Shown here: piece by piece, positions 16,963-25,546 of the stretch
How the letters are laid out: the number at the start of each line of letters is the position of its first letter
Numbering within the stretch: position 1 is the first letter of the stretch
Origin: an uncultured Bacteroidales bacterium
GTDB taxonomy: Bacteria > Bacteroidota > Bacteroidia > Bacteroidales > Paludibacteraceae
Reading direction: 5' to 3'
DNA length: 64,000 nucleotides
NCBI GenBank assembly: GCA_900317745.1
Contig: ONHW01000002.1
Location: 239,557 to 303,556 of the forward strand
Made by a program: the position numbers and the translations under genes
Notes under the pieces: model-generated
What the model was told of the DNA's origin: nothing
What the model saw: the letters and a program-made list of their open reading frames with translations, nothing else
Database searches by the model: none

Positions 16963-18129
16963 ATGGCAGAGAAACGTGATTATTATGAGGTGCTGGGCGT
17001 GGATAAGTCCGCGTCGGCAGAAGAGATAAAGAAGGCGTACCGCAAGTGCGCTATCAAGTATCACCCTGACAAGAACCCGGGTGACAAAGAGGCAGAGGAG
17101 AAGTTCAAGGAGGCTGCTGAGGCGTATGAGGTGCTCAGTGACCCGCAGAAACGTCAGCGTTACGACCAGTTCGGTTTTGCCGGCATGGGCGGTGATGGCG
17201 GCTTCAGCGGCGGAGGCATGAGCATGGAAGATATTTTCTCGCGCTTCGGTGACTTGTTTGAGGGCGCAGGATTTGATCTGGGTGACTTCTTCGGCGGTGG
17301 CGGTGGCGGTCGTCGTGGCGGCGGACAGCGTGTACGCCGTGGTACCGACCTGCGCGTACGCGTGCGCCTTACCTTAGAGGAAGTAGCCACGGGTGTGGAT
17401 AAGAAACTCAAGATTCGCAAACTTGTGCCTTGCCAGCATTGTAGCGGCACAGGCTCGGCGGACGGTAAGGGCGGTGAGACGTGCCCGACATGTAAGGGCT
17501 CGGGACGTGTCGTACGTACCCAGCGCGGTATCTTCGGCATGATGCAGGTTCAGCAGGAGTGCCCGACCTGTCATGGCGAAGGCAAGGTGGTTAAGAACAA
17601 GTGTTCGTACTGCCAGGGCGAAGGCGTGGTGCGCGACGAGCAGATAGTGGACGTACATATACCTGCCGGCGTGGCTGACGGTATGGTTCTGCCCATGCAG
17701 GGCAAGGGCAATGCCGCACCGCACGGTGGCGTGAACGGCGACTTGCTGGTGATCATCGAAGAAGAGGAGCACAAGGATTTTGTGCGTGACGGAGGTGACC
17801 TGATCTACAACCTGCTGCTGGATGTACCAACGGCTATATTGGGCGGTCAGGTGCAGATTCCTACACTCACCGGTGATGCCAAGATCACCATCACTCCGGG
17901 CACGCAACCCGGCAAGGTACTGCGTATGCGTGGCAAAGGTCTGCCGATGATCGACCAGTACGGACGGCAGTACGGCACAGGTGACCTGCTCATCAATGTG
18001 GGAGTATATATCCCCGAGCACCTGAGCAAAGAGGATAAAGAACTGGTGGAGAAGCTCCGCAAGAACAACAACGTGGCTCCTGACAGCCACACCGACAAGA
18101 AGAGTTTCTTCCGAACACTGTTCGGCTAA
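16963..18129 (+). CDS. dnaJ: Chaperone DnaJ
   Basis: 388 residues. Order: J domain (1-70) with YHPDKNPG; Gly/Phe-rich linker (about 75-120); four zinc-binding CxxCxGxG units ([32 protein letters not shown]) around 145-215; C-terminal substrate-binding domains. All four zinc modules are intact. It stimulates DnaK ATPase and delivers clients. The stop overlaps the converging rfbD stop by four bases, so no room is left for a terminator. Confidence 0.97.
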   Translation: MAEKRDYYEVLGVDKSASAEEIKKAYRKCAIKYHPDKNPGDKEAEEKFKEAAEAYEVLSDPQKRQRYDQFGFAGMGGDGGFSGGGMSMEDIFSRFGDLFEGAGFDLGDFFGGGGGGRRGGGQRVRRGTDLRVRVRLTLEEVATGVDKKLKIRKLVPCQHCSGTGSADGKGGETCPTCKGSGRVVRTQRGIFGMMQVQQECPTCHGEGKVVKNKCSYCQGEGVVRDEQIVDVHIPAGVADGMVLPMQGKGNAAPHGGVNGDLLVIIEEEEHKDFVRDGGDLIYNLLLDVPTAILGGQVQIPTLTGDAKITITPGTQPGKVLRMRGKGLPMIDQYGRQYGTGDLLINVGVYIPEHLSKEDKELVEKLRKNNNVAPDSHTDKKSFFRTLFG

Positions 18130-19082
18130 CAAGTCATCTTCCTTAGGCAGGCGATGAGTGAATCGCGCCAGTGAGGGATATTCAGGGCGAAGGTCTGACG
18201 GACTTTCGCCTTATTTAGTACAGAGTAATGGGGTCGGGGAGTGAGGTACTGATACTCCTCGCTCAGGATTGGACGAACCTTGCAGCGAATAGGCTCTGCG
18301 GAAGGCTGAGAACTATGGGCAAGGATCGTGTTATAAATCTCGTGAATGGCGAGGGTGAAGTCGTACCAGGAGCAGACACCTTCGTTGGTGAAGTGGTAGA
18401 TGCCGCCTCTCCAGCCGGCAGGATTGAACGAACCGTTCGGTGTTGTGGCGGACTCGATGGCAGCGAAGATTGCTGCAGCGAGGTCCAGGGCGTAGGTAGG
18501 AGTGCCGATCTGGTCATACACCACACCAATCTCCTCTTTCGTCTGCCCCAGGCGAATCATTGTTTTTACAAAGTTGTTGCCGAACTCCGAGTACAGCCAC
18601 GCTGTGCGGAAGATTATTGCGTCGGGCTGAATAGCCAACAGGGCTTGCTCGCCTGCCAGTTTGGTGCGTCCGTAGGCGGTGCGCGGTGCCACAGGGTCTG
18701 CCTCGCGGCAGGGCAGGTGCTCATCACCGGAAAAGACGTAATCGGTGCTGATATGGATCACGCGTGCGCCGCTGCGGGCAAGATTAGCCACTGCGTCGGC
18801 ATTGATACGCAATGCAGTCGGTTCGTCCCGCTCGGCTTTATCGACATTGGTGTAGGCGGCACAATTGACGATCAGATCCACGCAGTGCTCGCCCACAAAG
18901 CCGCATACTGCCGCTTCGTCGGTTATGTCGAGAGGGTGGAAAAGACCCACCTCCTGCCCCTCCCTCGTAGGGAGGGGAGTAGTTACATCAGAGAAAATGT
19001 ATGTATGCTGCGGATGTTGGGCAGACAGGATGCGCATCTCGTTGCCTAACTGGCCATTGGCTCCGGTGATCAGAATGTTCAT
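18126..19082 (-). CDS. rfbD: dTDP-4-dehydrorhamnose reductase
   Basis: 318 residues starting [13 protein letters not shown]. It completes dTDP-L-rhamnose synthesis. The Rossmann motif [16 protein letters not shown] and the catalytic [10 protein letters not shown] (Tyr-x3-Lys) are present. Residues about 31-44 ([15 protein letters not shown]) are an unusual insert encoded by a GC-rich palindrome (near 18950-18984). A frame open to 19292 adds 70 residues unrelated to the family and overlaps rfbC, so the ATG at 19082 is the start. It follows rfbC by 37 bases. Confidence 0.93.
   Translation of the reverse strand: MNILITGANGQLGNEMRILSAQHPQHTYIFSDVTTPLPTREGQEVGLFHPLDITDEAAVCGFVGEHCVDLIVNCAAYTNVDKAERDEPTALRINADAVANLARSGARVIHISTDYVFSGDEHLPCREADPVAPRTAYGRTKLAGEQALLAIQPDAIIFRTAWLYSEFGNNFVKTMIRLGQTKEEIGVVYDQIGTPTYALDLAAAIFAAIESATTPNGSFNPAGWRGGIYHFTNEGVCSWYDFTLAIHEIYNTILAHSSQPSAEPIRCKVRPILSEEYQYLTPRPHYSVLNKAKVRQTFALNIPHWRDSLIACLRKMTC
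18950..18984. repeat. GC-rich palindrome inserted in frame in rfbD
   Basis: The perfect hairpin CCCCTCCCTC/GAGGGAGGGG-type sequence falls inside the coding region and encodes PLPTREGQE, absent from the usual enzyme. It belongs to the same GC-rich class as the CACCCCTCCGGCTCCCCT elements at 27100 and 28918. Confidence 0.65.
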
Positions 19083-19119
19083 AGTTATTATGAAACAAAC
19101 AAGTGGTACATGGTAATTA

Positions 19120-19668
19120 TTAAAATGGCAAATCAGCATCCCTGAGTAGCGGATGCTTGGTGTCTTTGTCCGACAGGATACGTTCGGCTTCGGGTATGCG
19201 CCAGTCGATGCCCAATGCCGGATCGGATAGCAATATACCTCCGTCGGCTTCGGGGTGGTAGAGTTCGTCGCACTTGTAGCTGAATAGCGCATGCTCGCTC
19301 AGCACGCTGAAGCCGTGGGCAAACCCCTTGGGAATGAAGAACTGTCGGTGGTTGTCTGCACTGAGTTCGACAGCCACGTGCTGCCCGAAGGTGGGGCTGC
19401 CTTTTCGCAGATCGACCGCCACATCCAGCACCGCACCTTCGATACAGGTCACGAGTTTGGATTGCGTGTAAGGCGGGCGTTGGAAATGCAATCCGCGCAC
19501 CACGCCGTAGCACGAGGCGGAGAGGTTGTCCTGTACAAAGCGTACGTCTATACCCGCTTCGCGGTAGCGCTGTTCGTTGTATGTCTCCTCAAAGAACCCG
19601 CGGGCGTCGTTGAACACCCGGGGTTCGATGATAAGCAGTCCTTCTATCGGAGTCTTTATAATATTCAT
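19120..19668 (-). CDS. rfbC: dTDP-4-dehydrorhamnose 3,5-epimerase
   Basis: 182 residues, the normal length. Signatures: GFFEETYNEQRY, FVQDNLSASCYGVVRGLHFQ (catalytic His), LDVAVDLRKGSPTFGQ and FIPKGFAHGF. It converts dTDP-4-keto-6-deoxyglucose to the rhamnose epimer for the next enzyme. rfbA and rfbB are not in this window. The 128 bases upstream are filled by a repeat shared with 36.7 kb. Confidence 0.96.
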   Translation of the reverse strand: MNIIKTPIEGLLIIEPRVFNDARGFFEETYNEQRYREAGIDVRFVQDNLSASCYGVVRGLHFQRPPYTQSKLVTCIEGAVLDVAVDLRKGSPTFGQHVAVELSADNHRQFFIPKGFAHGFSVLSEHALFSYKCDELYHPEADGGILLSDPALGIDWRIPEAERILSDKDTKHPLLRDADLPF

Positions 19669-19671
19669 TTT

Positions 19672-19797
19672 GTTTAGTGTTTAGAGTTTAGTGTTTAGTG
19701 TCGTTTGTTAGTTTAGAGTTGGTAGTTCATTGACTTTCAACTAATGTACTTCAAACTCTTTCAACGACACTCAACGTTCAACACTCAACTCTCAACT
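19672..19797 (-). repeat. 125-bp intercistronic repeat, copy 1
   Basis: GTTTAGTGTTTAGAGTTTAG units followed by GTCGTTTGT, a TTGACTTTCAACTA core and a CAACACTCAACTCTCAACTT end. The same order of blocks recurs at 36655-36779. Both copies lie directly after a minus-strand stop codon (deoD, rsmG) and before the next minus-strand gene. Confidence 0.75.
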
Positions 19798-20519
19798 TAC
19801 AATTGTGCCACAACGTCAAACGCCACATCCATCATTTGCGTGAAGGTGTTCTGGCGCTGTTCGGCGGTGGTAGCCTCGCCGGTCAGGATATGGTCGCTCA
19901 CGGTGCAGATCACCAGTGCACGTTTGCCTGCGCGGGCAGCGTTCATGTACAGCGAGGGTGCCTCCATCTCGTCGGCAAGCACGCCCATCTTCGTCCAGTT
20001 GGCTTTGCGTTCGTCTTCGCAGTAGAAGATGTCGGCACTGAACACGTTACCTACGTGGTACTTGTATCCGCGTTTCTCGGCAGCCTCTACAGCCTTGCGG
20101 CAGAGTTCGAAGTCGGCTATCGGTGCGTAATGTCCGGGCAGGTTGTATTGTGCCTCCCAGTTGCTGTCGGTGCAGCTGCCTTGTGCAATCACGAGGTCGC
20201 CCAGGTTGACGTACATCTGACGTGCGCCGCAAGAGCCTACACGGATGATCGTTTCTACGTCGTAGAAGTTAAACAGTTCGTACGTATAAATGCCGATGGA
20301 CGGAATACCCATACCGTGTCCCATTACGGTGATACGTTTGCCTTTGTATGTGCCGGTGAAGGCGAGCATACCGCGCACGTTATTTACTTGTACAGGGTTC
20401 TCCAAGAAGCGTTCTGCCATCAGTTTGGCGCGCAGCGGGTCGCCTGCCATGATCATTGTCTTGGCGATTTCGTCGTACTTTGCCCCAATATGCGGGGTCG
20501 GAGTGTTTTCCTTTGCCAT
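19797..20519 (-). CDS. deoD: Purine-nucleoside phosphorylase, hexameric DeoD type
   Basis: 240 residues. It splits purine (deoxy)nucleosides with phosphate. AGDPLRAKLMAERFLENP, VMGHGMGIPS, RVGSCGA and the catalytic TVSDHILTGE (Asp) identify the bacterial hexameric class. Start chosen at MAKENTPTPHIGAKYDEIAK; the frame is open upstream to 20621 but that extension (repeated SATNGLSVS) only translates a 24-bp tandem repeat. Confidence 0.94.
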   Translation of the reverse strand: MAKENTPTPHIGAKYDEIAKTMIMAGDPLRAKLMAERFLENPVQVNNVRGMLAFTGTYKGKRITVMGHGMGIPSIGIYTYELFNFYDVETIIRVGSCGARQMYVNLGDLVIAQGSCTDSNWEAQYNLPGHYAPIADFELCRKAVEAAEKRGYKYHVGNVFSADIFYCEDERKANWTKMGVLADEMEAPSLYMNAARAGKRALVICTVSDHILTGEATTAEQRQNTFTQMMDVAFDVVAQL

Positions 20520-20553
20520 AATATGTAGATTTTTATTGTTTGTTTTAGTCGAA

Positions 20554-20625
20554 AGACCGTTCGTTGCACTCACTGACAGATCGTTCGTTTCACTCACTGA
20601 CAGACCGTTCGTTGCACTCACTGAC
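20554..20625. repeat. 24-bp tandem repeat upstream of deoD
   Basis: Three adjacent copies of AGACCGTTCGTTGCACTCAC plus TGAC (20554-20577, 20578-20601, 20602-20625), the middle one with two changes. In frame they encode the octapeptide-like SATNGLSV repeats, but they lie between tyrS and deoD and are unlikely to be translated. Confidence 0.85.
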
Positions 20626-20639
20626 GGATTTATCCGTGT

Positions 20640-20712
20640 GTCTGTCAGCAGCCGCAGGCTGCGGTCTCTCAGCGCCAGCGGTCTGTCTTCTGTCAGCGCC
20701 AGCGGTCTATTA
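20640..20712 (-). repeat. AGACCGCTGGCGCTGA repeats after tyrS
   Basis: On the minus strand, starting at the tyrS stop, AGACCGCTGGCGCTGACAG and AGACCGCTGGCGCTGAGAG are followed by a GCAGCCTGCGGCTGC palindrome. They are related to the repeats after the 12214 gene and after psuK. Confidence 0.65.
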
Positions 20713-22005
20713 TCTCGCTACCACGAGGTAGTAGTTCTTCTTTCCCTTCTGGAAGAGCAGATACTTGCCGTTGAGCAGTGCCTGGTCGGTGATCGGCGTC
20801 TGCGGGTCGGTCAGTTTCTCTTTGTTCATCGAGAATCCGTTGGCGAGGATCATCTTTCTTGCCTCGCCTTTCGAGGGGAAGATCTGTGTCTTCTCGGCGA
20901 GCAGGTCGAGCGGGCCTATGCCTGCGCGCAGTTCGTCCAGACTGATCTCGTAGCGCTCCACGCCCTCGAACACCTGCAGGAACGTCTGTTCGTCGAGTTT
21001 GTGCAGCGTGTCGGCGGTAGCGTTGCCGAACAGGATGTTACTTGCCTCCACGGCGGCGTTGTAATCTTCTTCGCTGTGAACGAGTATGGTCACCTCTTTA
21101 GCCAGACGCTTCTGCAGCGTGCGCAGGTGCGGTGCCTGCTCGTGCTCGGCTATGAGGGCTTCTATCTCCTCGCGGCAAAGAGAGGTGAAGATCTTGATGT
21201 AGCGCTTGGCGTCTTCGTCGCTCACGTTCAGCCAGAACTGGTAGAACTTGTACGGCGATGTATAATCCTTCGACAGCCACACGTTGCCGGACTCTGTTTT
21301 GCCGAACTTGCCTCCGTCAGCCTTGGTGATGAGCGGGCAGGTGAGTGCGAATGCCTCGTTGCCGCTGATCTTCTTGATCAGGTCTGTGCCGGTGGTGATG
21401 TTTCCCCATTGATCCGAACCGCCCATCTGCAGTTTGCAGTTCTTGTGCTCGTTCAGATACACAAAGTCGTAGCCCTGCAGCAGCTGGTAGGTAAACTCCG
21501 TGAACGACATTCCCTGGCTGTACTCGCCGTTGAAGCGTTTCTTCACGCTGTCTTTTGCCATCATGTAGTTGACGGTGATGAGCTTGCCAATGTTTCGCGT
21601 GAAGTCGAGGAACGTATAATCTTTCATCCAATCGTAGTTGTTCACCAGTTCGGCGGCATTGGGTGCGTCGCTGTTGAAGTCCAGGAAGTGCTCCAGTTGT
21701 GCCCGTATGGCAGCCACGTTGTGGCGCAGCACCTCTTCCGTCAGCAGGTTCCGCTCGGCAGATTTGCCCGACGGGTCGCCGATCATTCCTGTAGCACCGC
21801 CAATCAGTGCGATAGGTTTGTGCCCGCATTGCTGCAGGTGGCGCAACATCATGATGCCGCACAGGTGACCTATATGCAGACTGTCGGCTGTCGGGTCAAT
21901 ACCCACGTAGGCGACGGTCATTTCTTTCATCAACTGCTCCTCTGTGCCGGGCATAATATCGTGCAACATCCCGCGCCAGCGGAGCTCTTCTACAAAGTTT
22001 TTCAT
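20710..22005 (-). CDS. tyrS: Tyrosyl-tRNA synthetase
   Basis: 431 residues, class I synthetase. [18 protein letters not shown] holds the HIGH motif and KFGKTESG the KMSKS-equivalent; GGSDQWGNI is the tyrosine-specific motif. A C-terminal S4-like RNA-binding domain starts near 355 ([18 protein letters not shown]). The transcript starts from a promoter in the second copy of the 240-bp dispersed repeat. The stop is followed by AGACCGCT repeats. Confidence 0.96.
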   Translation of the reverse strand: MKNFVEELRWRGMLHDIMPGTEEQLMKEMTVAYVGIDPTADSLHIGHLCGIMMLRHLQQCGHKPIALIGGATGMIGDPSGKSAERNLLTEEVLRHNVAAIRAQLEHFLDFNSDAPNAAELVNNYDWMKDYTFLDFTRNIGKLITVNYMMAKDSVKKRFNGEYSQGMSFTEFTYQLLQGYDFVYLNEHKNCKLQMGGSDQWGNITTGTDLIKKISGNEAFALTCPLITKADGGKFGKTESGNVWLSKDYTSPYKFYQFWLNVSDEDAKRYIKIFTSLCREEIEALIAEHEQAPHLRTLQKRLAKEVTILVHSEEDYNAAVEASNILFGNATADTLHKLDEQTFLQVFEGVERYEISLDELRAGIGPLDLLAEKTQIFPSKGEARKMILANGFSMNKEKLTDPQTPITDQALLNGKYLLFQKGKKNYYLVVAR

Positions 22006-22014
22006 ATCTGTTTC

Positions 22015-22080
22015 AACCTTTCAGTATTCAATTTTCAATTCCTCTTTCCCCGTTCAGTTTTCAATTTTCAATTTTCATTT
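22015..22080 (-). repeat. TTTTCAAT-type tandem repeats upstream of tyrS
   Basis: Several ATTTTCAAT/TCAATTTTCA units of 7-8 bp lie between the tyrS start and its promoter, so they form the tyrS leader. Confidence 0.65.
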
Positions 22081-22091
22081 TTCCAAACGCG

Positions 22092-22331
22092 ACTGCAAAG
22101 GTACAAAAAAAAATGCACATTTGCAAACTTTCCCGAAGAAAAATGTGCACGAACGTGTTTTTTTTAGTAGCATAGCGGCAAACTATGCTTGCATAAGGTT
22201 GGTGCTTATCGGCCAAAAATGGCAGCCGAAAAGTAAATAAGTCTCGGATTAACTTGCTTTCAATTTGCTTTTGCCTTGCTCTTGCCTTCCTCTCACACAC
22301 GTCTCGGGTTAAAAATAGAAGTGTTATCTTA
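22092..22331 (-). repeat. 240-bp dispersed repeat carrying a promoter, copy 2
   Basis: Inverted copy of 6303-6540 with the same order of blocks: TTAACCCGAGAC, AGCATAG hairpin and the terminal TTTGC-TAccTTTG promoter. The promoter points toward tyrS. Confidence 0.75.
22096..22127 (-). promoter_or_regulatory. Promoter of tyrS
   Basis: Minus-strand TTTGC (complement of 22123-22127) and TACCTTTG (complement of 22096-22103) lie about 90 bases before the tyrS start and are the end of the dispersed repeat. Confidence 0.7.
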
Positions 22332-22350
22332 CGAGAGGGAATTCATAAAT

Positions 22351-22386
22351 AAAGAAATGCGGCACACAACGTTGCCGCATTTCTTT
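22351..22386 (-). terminator. Terminator of the leucine-rich-repeat gene
   Basis: A 13-bp perfect stem (AAGAAATGCGGCA with TGCCGCATTTCTT) 23 bases after the stop, followed on the minus strand by a T-rich tract. Confidence 0.85.
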
Positions 22387-22408
22387 GTAGTGTACCAACG
22401 GTACGCTC

Positions 22409-24160
22409 TCATCTCACCTCTACGCCTTGCAGGTTGTACATCTTCCCGCCGCGCATGATCAGCACCTGCCCGTCGCGCATAACCTTCGTAACGGCGGCAG
22501 CAGGATTATCAGTCGTGTAGTTGACAGCATCTTCAAGATCCGATGCACCCTGAATGTCAAACTCCTGCCAGTATTCGTCGCTCTCGTAGGATGCAACCGA
22601 CTCGTCAGGTACATATACGGGAATCAGGCGGTTCACATCATAGAACGTCTTTGCTTGAATAGCCGGCGGCGTGGTGGCGTTGCAAATTATCTTCGCCAGT
22701 TTGCCGCAGAGCGCGAAGCAGTTGTCGCCAATAGAACGGATAGAGGACGGCAGAACCATATCCTCAAGATACGTACAACCGTAGAACGCGCCATCGCCGA
22801 TCTCCTCCACACCTTCGGGTATATCCAGGTGCTGCAACTCATGTGCATTGTAGAACGCCCAGTTGCCGATCTTCTTCAGTTGACTGCTTGCCGCAGGTGC
22901 AGCCGCACGTCCCGGTGCGCCTGCTGCACCGCCGAAGGTGATCGATTGAATGCTCCGGCAGTCCTCAAAGGCGGACGCCTCAATCACCTCTACTGAAGCG
23001 GGAATAGTGATGGCTTTCAGGTTCTTGCAGCCGGCCACTGCCATATAACTAACCGATGTAAGGTTAGCCGGTAGAATAAGTTCGGTGAGATTGTAATTAT
23101 CCTTGAATGCCTCGTCAGTCAATGTTGTATTTGATACGGCTTCCACATTCAGCGATTTCAGGGTTTTGTACGAACGACTGATAACGCCGAACACATTATC
23201 ATTTAGCTCACCACGATTGACAATCACTTTCTCCAGACTTTTGGGACAAAAAGCCCAACTATCCTCCGGCACATCGAAGAACCATACAGGTGCTTCAACT
23301 ATTTTCAGGTTTGGAAGGTTATTTCTGTAACCTTCATGAATATATGGAAGTCCAGAATCAGAATTTCTTCGCACATTACCAGCAATAGTAGTCCTATACA
23401 TATAAGATTCGTCGCAATCGTTCCAACCATTATTTACACATTCTGCTCCATAATATTCCCCGGAACTAAGCACGCTGCTTGGAATCTTGATAGACACCAA
23501 CCCAGTGCATCCGTTGATTACTCCTTCATCAAAATATTCAAGTGAAGCCGGGAACTCTATAGAGGTCAAACTGCTGCAACCATCGAAAGCATAACCTCCA
23601 ATGCTTGTGACGCTGTTGGGTATCGTCACAGAGGTCAAACCGCTGCAACCAGAGAAAGCATACTCTGCGATAGATGCTATACCATCTGGTATTGTATATG
23701 CTCCGGAATAGGATTTAGGCATATACACAAATACATGAGCATTATAAACAGAAGAGGTCAAACCGTAGCAACCATAGAAAGCACTATTTCCAATGCTTGT
23801 GACGCTATTGGGAATAGTCACAGAGGTCAAACCGCTGCAACCAGAGAAAGCACTCACTCCAATGCTTGTGACGCTATTGGGAATCGTCAAAGAGGTCAAA
23901 CTGCTGCAACCATAGAAAGCACTATTTCCAATGCTTGTGACGCTATAGGTTGTGCCCTCATAGGTTACTGACGCAGGGATATTGGCTGTGGTGAGACCCT
24001 TGTAGTTGTTCCCATTGTAGTACAACTCATACGTCACCTCGGCGGTTTTTTCTGTTGCATTGAGGTTGTAATACAAGTCGCCAATCTGAACTTTTTCGGC
24101 GAACATGGTTCCTACGCTTGCCACTATGGCAAACAGGAAAAGTAATAATTGTTTTTTCAT
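22409..24160 (-). CDS. BspA-like leucine-rich-repeat surface protein
   Basis: 583 residues. Signal peptide LLLFLFAIVASVGTMFA. Residues about 75-250 and 340-500 hold LRR_5/BspA repeats of 23 residues (TSIGNSAFYGCSSLTSLTIP and variants), interrupted by a unique segment near 250-340. The C-terminus VTKVMRDGQVLIMRGGKMYN plus LQGVEVR resembles a short C-terminal domain also seen at the end of the 2696-residue adhesin, possibly an export or sorting tag. Such proteins are usually adhesins. The N-terminal repeats are nearly identical at DNA level, which suggests recent expansion. Confidence 0.85.
   Translation of the reverse strand: MKKQLLLFLFAIVASVGTMFAEKVQIGDLYYNLNATEKTAEVTYELYYNGNNYKGLTTANIPASVTYEGTTYSVTSIGNSAFYGCSSLTSLTIPNSVTSIGVSAFSGCSGLTSVTIPNSVTSIGNSAFYGCYGLTSSVYNAHVFVYMPKSYSGAYTIPDGIASIAEYAFSGCSGLTSVTIPNSVTSIGGYAFDGCSSLTSIEFPASLEYFDEGVINGCTGLVSIKIPSSVLSSGEYYGAECVNNGWNDCDESYMYRTTIAGNVRRNSDSGLPYIHEGYRNNLPNLKIVEAPVWFFDVPEDSWAFCPKSLEKVIVNRGELNDNVFGVISRSYKTLKSLNVEAVSNTTLTDEAFKDNYNLTELILPANLTSVSYMAVAGCKNLKAITIPASVEVIEASAFEDCRSIQSITFGGAAGAPGRAAAPAASSQLKKIGNWAFYNAHELQHLDIPEGVEEIGDGAFYGCTYLEDMVLPSSIRSIGDNCFALCGKLAKIICNATTPPAIQAKTFYDVNRLIPVYVPDESVASYESDEYWQEFDIQGASDLEDAVNYTTDNPAAAVTKVMRDGQVLIMRGGKMYNLQGVEVR
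23560..23950 (-). repeat. 69-bp near-identical coding repeats in the LRR gene
   Basis: Units built around GGTTTGACCTCTGTGAC-like and CTTTCTGTGGTTGC-like blocks recur about every 69 bases (23 residues) with very few changes, unlike the more diverged repeats near the C-terminus. Confidence 0.7.
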
Positions 24161-24174
24161 AACGATAAATTAAA

Positions 24175-24265
24175 TGCTGCCTACTCTTCATTGGATTTTC
24201 GGCATCCTCCGTTAGTTCGTTTTCGGAATTGTTTCGATGCATTATCGGGGGCTTATCGCATCCCA
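24175..24265 (-). repeat. Degenerate 11-bp-spaced TTTTCGG/TTATCG motifs in the LRR leader
   Basis: Between promoter and start codon, motifs such as GATTTTCGG, GTTTTCGG, GTTTCGATG, TTATCGG and TTATCGC recur at about 11-13 base spacing. It resembles other 11-bp arrays in the window but is degenerate. Confidence 0.4.
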
Positions 24266-24338
24266 CTGCACCTTATATATACTACGTATATATCCCGTGA
24301 TTTTCAATATAGGTCTTCTGCATTATTTTTTCCGCCTG

Positions 24339-24370
24339 CAAAGTTACTGCTTTTTTCTTATATTTGCAAA
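24339..24370 (-). promoter_or_regulatory. Promoter of the LRR gene
   Basis: Minus-strand TTTGC (complement of 24366-24370) and TAACTTTG (complement of 24339-24346) give a leader of about 170 nt. A plus-strand TATATTTG (24359-24366) overlaps it and could fire the other way. Confidence 0.65.
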
Positions 24371-24385
24371 GTCCATTTTGGTCCT

Positions 24386-24625
24386 TTTTGCGTGGGTATA
24401 GTGTAAACGAGGTTGTAGGAGACCCTTACTCTTCCTATACCCACACAAAAAACGTGAGGCTTGTTAGCTTCAATCTGGGTGCTTGAGGTTCTCGACTACC
24501 TAATACCAACCAAATATCTACAGAACAAGGCTCACGTCAAACGTGAGCAGAAAGCCTTGTTCTTGGTTGGTATTTTTTGAAACTGTCGAGATTTCAAGTA
24601 CCCAAGTTCTTAGCTGTAGTGCTTT
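24386..24625 (+). ncRNA. Candidate structured non-coding RNA
   Basis: No reading frame of interest spans this region, yet it is full of complementary arms: GTGGGTATAG with CTATACCCAC (10 bp, about 24390-24452); AATACCAACCAA with TTGGTTGGTATT (12 bp); AGAACAAGGCT with AGCCTTGTTCT (11 bp); GCTCACGT with ACGTGAGC (8 bp, competing); and an outer CTTGAGGTTCTCGAC with GTCGAGATTTCAAG. The 12-bp stem runs into TTTTTT near 24580, like a plus-strand terminator, and a plus-strand TATATTTG box at 24359-24366 could start transcription. It could also be the remnant of an element with inverted repeats. It matches no RNA family that I can name. Confidence 0.4.
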
Positions 24626-24721
24626 ATCTCGGTGCTCGCTTGCACCGATATGTTACCCTTTCTTTTCCGTCCCGGGCAATAGACGTATCATTTCTTCGCT
24701 GTCGGTAGCAGCGGTATTATA

Positions 24722-25546
24722 TTATGCTTTCAATATATGCTTGCTTTCTACGTTTTCCAGCACTGTCATTTGTTGGATGGCTATTTGGTTGAGTTTCTGG
24801 AGACGTTCGCTTTGCTGCAGACCTTCGTTAATAAAAACGGCATTCAGGTTCTCCATATTACTCAAACAAATCAACTGATTTATTGTTGCGTAGTCGCGTA
24901 TATTGCCTTTATCATCCGGATGCGCGTCACGCCATTCTTTAGCTGTCATTCCAAATAATGCTACATTGAGCACATCTGCCTCGTTAGCATAAATAAGCGA
25001 ACGGTGGTATGGATCAATCTCCTGCGGAATAAGGTGCTCTTTTATCGCGTCCGTATGGATATGATAGTTGATCTTTGCCAACTCGCGCTTTGCCGACCAA
25101 CCAAGCGCCTTTTGTTCCTCTTCTTTAAGACGCTGAAACTCTTTAATCAAATAGAGTTCAAACTCCACAGACACCCAACTGGCAAATTTAAAAGCTATAT
25201 CGCGTTGGGCGAACGTGCCGCCATTATTCCCAGCCTTCGAGATAATGCCTATAGCTCCCGTTAATTCAATCCAGCGTGATGGACTAAGCGTGAAAGCATT
25301 ACTACCAGCCTCTCGTAAAAGGGGATCGAATTCGACCCCTTTGAACTGCGGGTTATTCAATGCCTCCCACATTCCAAGATACTCAATCGTATTTTTGAGT
25401 CGCATCCAATTCTTTACAACATCTTTCGGTTCAAGGGCATTCTTCTGTCTGGCAATGTCCGTTATACAGATATAGTCCCATCCGTTCAGCGAAAACGAAC
25501 GGATAGTTGTGTCCTTGACGATTATTTCTTTTTGCTTTGCCATCAT
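24722..25546 (-). CDS. KilA-N domain protein
   Basis: 274 residues. The N-terminal KilA-N DNA-binding domain (about 15-120) shows WDYICITDIARQKN, KNWMRLKNTIEYLGMWE and FTLSPSRWIELTGAIGI; the C-terminal part (WSAKRELAKINYHIHTDAIK onward) is shared with the paralogue at 54946-55812. Such proteins occur in phages and accessory islands; the exact role is unknown. Palindromes of the form CGCTGTCGGTxGCAGCG lie just after its stop and just before its leader. Its own promoter is at 25616-25647. Confidence 0.85.
   Translation of the reverse strand: MMAKQKEIIVKDTTIRSFSLNGWDYICITDIARQKNALEPKDVVKNWMRLKNTIEYLGMWEALNNPQFKGVEFDPLLREAGSNAFTLSPSRWIELTGAIGIISKAGNNGGTFAQRDIAFKFASWVSVEFELYLIKEFQRLKEEEQKALGWSAKRELAKINYHIHTDAIKEHLIPQEIDPYHRSLIYANEADVLNVALFGMTAKEWRDAHPDDKGNIRDYATINQLICLSNMENLNAVFINEGLQQSERLQKLNQIAIQQMTVLENVESKHILKA

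Noticed and set aside
18126-19292. 70-residue N-terminal extension of RfbD
   Set aside because: It overlaps the end of rfbC in another frame and precedes the Rossmann motif that normally begins the protein.
20519-20621. N-terminal extension of DeoD with SATNGLSVS repeats
   Set aside because: Made by the 24-bp tandem repeat; the family start MAKENTPTPHIG is clear.
20554-20625. CRISPR array
   Set aside because: The 24-bp units are directly adjacent without spacers, so this is a tandem repeat.
20290-22167. Plus-strand open frame of 625 codons across deoD and tyrS
   Set aside because: Antisense shadow of deoD and tyrS; the true genes are unmistakable on the other strand.
23735-23971. Repeat-rich plus-strand frame within the LRR gene
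   Set aside because: It only translates the opposite strand of the 69-bp LRR repeats.
24386-24625. RNase P RNA, tmRNA or SRP RNA
   Set aside because: None of the conserved sequence elements of these RNAs is visible.
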